Below are positions 32,287 to 34,585 of a stretch of DNA of 34,585 nt, one piece after another. This DNA comes from CAZOJJ01 sp964580105 (GTDB lineage Bacteria; Bacteroidota; Rhodothermia; Rhodothermales; Rubricoccaceae), in contig CAZOJJ010000030.1 in assembly GCA_964580105.1 (NCBI GenBank), positions 1 through 34,585 on the forward strand, given 5' to 3'. The number at the start of each line of letters is the position of its first letter. The first letter of the stretch is position 1. A program made the position numbers and the translations under genes. The notes beneath the pieces are model-generated. The model did not search any database, was not told where the DNA came from, and saw only the letters and a program-made list of their open reading frames with translations.

Positions 32287-33192
32287 TTATTGCAAGGCGA
32301 CCCGACGCATCACCACCAGCCCGCCGACGATCAGCAGCCCACCTCCGACCTGCGGCAGCGTGATCGGCTCGCCCAGCATCACGAACGCCGCCACCAGCGC
32401 CACGAACGGGACGAGGTTGTTGAACGCCGCCGTCTGCGACGGCCCGACGGCCCGGACGCCGATGTTCCAGAGGTAGTACGCCAGGCCGGTCGAGAGCCCG
32501 CCGGAGAAGAGGAGGGCGCCCCAGTCGGATGCCCCGACGTCCGTCCACACCGTCTGCGGCATGGTGGAGAGCCCGAGGGCGGCCAGGACGGGCATGGCCA
32601 GGAGCACGCTGAAGAACGTCAGGGAGAGGGGAGGGAGGCCGCGACCCAATACCGGGCGGCTGAACACGGTGTAGAGGCCCCAGAAGGCGGCGCCCGCGAG
32701 GAGCAGCAGGTTGCCTGTGAGCGCCTCGGCGCTGAAGTCGACCGTCTTCTCGCCGTAGAGCACCACCACGAAGACGCCGGCGAACGAGAGGGTCAGGCCC
32801 AGCCACTGGATCGGTCGGAGCCGCTCGATCCGCGTTACGTGTCCGCCGAGCGCCGTCCACGCCGGGCTGGACGCAATGATGAGGGCGGCGCTGCCCGCCC
32901 CGGTGCGGGCGATCCCGAGGATGAACAGCACCTGGTAGCCGACGTGCCCGAGGAGGGCGAGGCCCACCACGGCGCCGGGGTTCTGGCGAAGCACCCGGAA
33001 GAACGGTACGCCCAGGGCGCGTGCCCGGTGCGCCCACAGTCCACCCAACGTGAGAACTGACACCGCGAACCGAAAGAGGTTGACGGTGAACGGGTGCATG
33101 GCTTCCAGTGGTACTTTAATGATCGGGAAGTTCAATCCCCAGATCAGCACCACGAGGAGGAGGGCGGCGTCGTAGCGGCGGTCGTCTGTCAC
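32287..33192 (-). CDS. EamA/DMT family transporter
   Basis: The protein has ten predicted membrane spans in two EamA repeats, a drug/metabolite transporter architecture. The first repeat opens V-V-L-I-W-G-L-N-F-P-I-I-K, and the second includes A-A-F-W-G-L-Y-T-V-F-S-R. The substrate is unknown. I chose GTG 33192 (V-T-D-D-R-R, 301 residues), which begins just before the first span. A longer GTG start at 33255 adds an Arg-rich tail and would leave 5 bases to the divergent MerR gene. Spacing favours the shorter form, leaving 68 bases of shared intergenic DNA. Confidence 0.85.
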   Translation of the reverse strand: MTDDRRYDAALLLVVLIWGLNFPIIKVPLEAMHPFTVNLFRFAVSVLTLGGLWAHRARALGVPFFRVLRQNPGAVVGLALLGHVGYQVLFILGIARTGAGSAALIIASSPAWTALGGHVTRIERLRPIQWLGLTLSFAGVFVVVLYGEKTVDFSAEALTGNLLLLAGAAFWGLYTVFSRPVLGRGLPPLSLTFFSVLLAMPVLAALGLSTMPQTVWTDVGASDWGALLFSGGLSTGLAYYLWNIGVRAVGPSQTAAFNNLVPFVALVAAFVMLGEPITLPQVGGGLLIVGGLVVMRRVALQ

Positions 33193-33260
33193 GGCGGGGC
33201 GGGCGAAACGCCCTGAACGCCCGCTCCCCTTCCGGGTTCGAGCGACACCGAGCACGCACG

Positions 33261-33587
33261 ATGAAGTCGGACGGCATCCGAAAACTGTACTACTCGATCA
33301 GCGAGGTCAGCGAGAAGACCGGCCTCAAGCCGCACGTGCTGCGGTACTGGGAGACCGAGTTCGCGCAGCTCCAGCCGAAGAAGAACCGCGCCGGCAACCG
33401 CATCTACACCGAGCGAGACGTGGACCTCGTCGAGCGGATCAAGTACCTGCTCAAGGAGGAGCGATACACCATCGAAGGGGCGCGCCACGCCCTCGAACGC
33501 GACGAGCAACTGGCCGGGACGACCCCGACCGACGAGTTGCTCAAGCTGCGTGCGTTTTTGGAGGACGTGTTGCAACGCCTCCCCTGA
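33261..33587 (+). CDS. MerR family transcriptional regulator
   Basis: The 108-residue protein is an N-terminal MerR winged helix-turn-helix: Y-Y-S-I-S-E-V-S-E-K-T-G-L-K-P-H-V-L-R-Y-W-E (about 10-31), then N-R-I-Y-T-E-R-D-V. A short dimerisation helix follows and no effector domain is present. Small MerR proteins of this kind are common in Bacteroidota beside unrelated genes. It diverges from the EamA transporter, a possible target. Its 3' end contains the promoter of the downstream tRNA gene. Confidence 0.9.
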   Translation: MKSDGIRKLYYSISEVSEKTGLKPHVLRYWETEFAQLQPKKNRAGNRIYTERDVDLVERIKYLLKEERYTIEGARHALERDEQLAGTTPTDELLKLRAFLEDVLQRLP

Positions 33588-33601
33588 TCCGGCTATTTTG
33601 G
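33570..33601 (+). promoter_or_regulatory. Bacteroidota-type promoter for tRNA-Pro
   Basis: TTG (33570-33572), inside the merR-like 3' end, then 21 bases, then TATTTTGG (33594-33601). This is a good match to TAnnTTTG, with one mismatch. The predicted start near 33608 is about 3 bases before the mature tRNA. Confidence 0.6.
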
Positions 33602-33610
33602 CCCTCCCCA

Positions 33611-33684
33611 CGGGTAGTGGCGCAGCCCGGTAGCGCGCCTGCATGGGGTGCAGGAGGTCGTGGGTTCAAATCCCGCCTACCCGA
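33611..33684 (+). tRNA. tRNA-Pro (anticodon GGG)
   Basis: The cloverleaf folds fully. The acceptor CGGGTAG (33611-33617) pairs with CTACCCG (33677-33683); the D arm is GCGC...GCGC. The anticodon arm is CCTGC-ATGGGGT-GCAGG with anticodon GGG reading CCC. The T arm is GTGGG-TTCAAAT-CCCGC. C1:G72 fits bacterial proline tRNA. The discriminator is A33684; CCA is not encoded. Confidence 0.96.
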
Positions 33685-33688
33685 CCCG

Positions 33689-33724
33689 AAAGCCCGACCG
33701 CCTCGGTGTGGTCGGGCTTTTCTC
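33689..33724 (+). terminator. Intrinsic terminator after tRNA-Pro
   Basis: AAAGCCCGACC (33689-33699) pairs with GGTCGGGCTTT (33710-33720), a perfect 11-bp stem with a 10-base loop, followed by TTCTC. It begins five bases after the tRNA end and is the clearest terminator in the window. Confidence 0.85.
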
Positions 33725-33730
33725 ATTCGG

Positions 33731-33868
33731 TCAGGGGTGTCGGCCGCCTCGGGGTGGCTCCGGGGTCGGGGTTCCACCCAGCGGCTTGTCGCGGCGGCGG
33801 GAGAGCGCGATGCCGGCGAGGACCAGGAGGACAAGGACGAGGATCAGGATGGGGACGACGAAGGCCAT
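33731..33868 (-). CDS. Small one-span membrane protein
   Basis: The 45-residue protein starts M-A-F-V-V-P-I-L-I-L-V-L-V-L-L-V-L-A-G-I-A-L (one membrane span, about 2-23), then S-R-R-R-D-K, a positive patch suggesting the C-terminus faces the cytoplasm, and a Pro/Gly-rich tail. No family is recognised. A longer in-frame start upstream adds Pro/Ser-rich sequence crossing the 14-bp repeat and is less likely. Transcription from the opposite strand would enter the tRNA terminator region. Confidence 0.5.
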   Translation of the reverse strand: MAFVVPILILVLVLLVLAGIALSRRRDKPLGGTPTPEPPRGGRHP

Positions 33869-33874
33869 CGGCGT

Positions 33875-33910
33875 GGAGGGGCAAACGAGGAGGGGCAAAC
33901 GAGGAGGGGA
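33875..33910. repeat. 14-bp tandem repeat, 2.5 copies
   Basis: GGAGGGGCAAACGA occurs at 33875-33888 and 33889-33902, with GGAGGGG repeated at 33903-33909. It lies just upstream of the small membrane protein on the minus strand. Confidence 0.85.
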
Positions 33911-34094
33911 CCTGCCGGAGGAACCCGGCGGCACGGATTGGACGGCACGGCCTCCGCCCAGGTTCGGCGGCGAACGGGCGTCGCAGCAGGAGGGGGCCGG
34001 ACGGGCGATTTGTGGGCGATTCCTACCGCAGGGGAAACCACGGTGCCCCTCCGCGTTCGTATCCTACCGCCCCTTCCGCTCGCCCGTCATCCGC

Positions 34095-34585
34095 ATGGCC
34101 GCCGCCTCTTTCGAAGCCGACCTCCGTGCTGCCCGCGAGGCTGCGGGCGTCTCCATCGACGCCATCCAGCTGGAGACCCGCATTCCGTCCGACGTCATCG
34201 CGCGGCTCGAAGCGGGAGATCTCCTCGGCGATCCCTCCTTCAACGAGGTCTACATCCGGGCGCTCCTTCGCTCCTACGCGACGGCCATCGGACTCGCTCC
34301 CACCAGTGTGCTCGACGCCTACACGCTGGCGAAGGAAGGCGCCTACCGGGGCCAGCTTCGGCCGGATTACGAGCCGCCCGCCGAGCCGCCTCTCCCGAGA
34401 GCAGCGGAGCCGGCGGCGGTCGAGCAGCCGAAGGGAGAGCCTGCGTCGGAGAGGAAAGAAGAGACGACAGCAGAGCCCGAGGCACTCCGGCGCGACACCG
34501 AGGTCGAGGCGGCGAGGCCCGCCCAGGAGCCGGCTTCTCCTCCGGCCTCGGCTTCTCCTCCGGCCTCGGCTTCTCCTCCGGCCTC
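34095..34585 (+). CDS. RodZ-like helix-turn-helix protein (3' truncated by window end)
   Basis: The open frame runs from ATG 34095 to the window edge with no stop, giving at least 163 residues. The N-terminus holds a RodZ-type helix-turn-helix: L-R-A-A-R-E-A-A-G-V-S-I-D-A-I, then I-P-S-D-V-I-A-R-L-E-A-G-D and V-Y-I-R-A-L-L-R-S-Y-A (about 9-62). This matches the cytoskeletal membrane protein RodZ or HTH-25 proteins. From about residue 95 it is Pro/Glu/Ala-rich and low complexity, ending in a Ser-Pro-Pro-Ala-Ser repeat. A later membrane span, expected for RodZ, is not yet reached. Confidence 0.8.
   Translation, partial: MAAASFEADLRAAREAAGVSIDAIQLETRIPSDVIARLEAGDLLGDPSFNEVYIRALLRSYATAIGLAPTSVLDAYTLAKEGAYRGQLRPDYEPPAEPPLPRAAEPAAVEQPKGEPASERKEETTAEPEALRRDTEVEAARPAQEPASPPASASPPASASPPA
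34532..34585 (+). repeat. 18-bp coding tandem repeat, at least 3 copies
   Basis: The 18-base unit GGCTTCTCCTCCGGCCTC is repeated exactly at 34532-34549, 34550-34567 and 34568-34585, running off the window end. It is in frame and encodes a six-residue Ala/Ser/Pro repeat in the linker of the RodZ-like protein. Confidence 0.95.

Overview
The window looks like a chromosomal stretch from a high-GC (roughly 70% by eye) Bacteroidota-lineage bacterium, most probably the Rhodothermota/Rhodothermales group (Rubricoccus, Rubrivirga and Salinibacter relatives). This is inferred from several signals. The first bases encode the end of a type IX secretion C-terminal sorting domain. Several genes carry the Bacteroidota-type promoter pattern (TTG, about 20 bases, then TAnnTTtG) rather than -35/-10 boxes. 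Starts mostly lack a clear Shine-Dalgarno sequence. Coding density is very high, with many 1-8 base overlaps. There is no IS element, prophage, CRISPR array or rRNA, and base composition looks even throughout.

Layout. 2-88: tail of a T9SS-exported protein. 89-429: non-coding, with a hairpin and a 13-bp tandem repeat. 430-2505: multi-pass membrane alpha/beta hydrolase. 2522-6069 (minus): secreted hypothetical, fasciclin lipoprotein, Maf nucleotide pyrophosphatase and an Lnt-like protein lacking the catalytic cysteine. 6206-10768 (plus): packed run of orphan ParA ATPase, DinB-like protein, Na+-dependent SNF transporter and M14 lipoprotein peptidase. 10827-13169: TlpA-like lipoprotein, second thioredoxin-fold protein and RNase D. 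13237-15869: GMC oxidoreductase translationally coupled to a cysteine-free LuxC-like acyl-CoA reductase homologue. 15855-16139 (minus): Nfu N-domain protein. 16278-17870: three small membrane proteins. 18011-22882: adenylate kinase, polyprenyl diphosphate synthase, HPr, PTS enzyme I and bifunctional phosphoglucose/phosphomannose isomerase. 22989-28034: envelope cluster of a HEXXH protease/beta-propeller/beta-barrel protein, a BamB-like lipoprotein and a PEGA-like protein. 28098-32282: GatB/YqeY protein, CvpA and SbcC. 32287-33192 (minus): EamA transporter. 33261-34585: MerR regulator, tRNA-Pro(GGG) with promoter and terminator, a one-TM protein, and the start of a RodZ-like helix-turn-helix protein cut by the window end.

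Most content is housekeeping. The points most worth following are: (i) two neighbouring-class enzymes (Lnt-like and LuxC-like) that keep family architecture but contain no cysteine at all; (ii) the coupled protease-propeller-barrel protein plus BamB-like lipoprotein, a possible outer-membrane assembly or quality-control module; (iii) HPr/enzyme I with no sugar permease, coupled to a hexose-phosphate isomerase; (iv) the orphan ParA at the head of a transporter/peptidase operon; (v) an alpha/beta hydrolase interrupted by six membrane spans; (vi) competing hairpins in front of sbcC. All functional calls come from reading motifs by eye; no database search was run.
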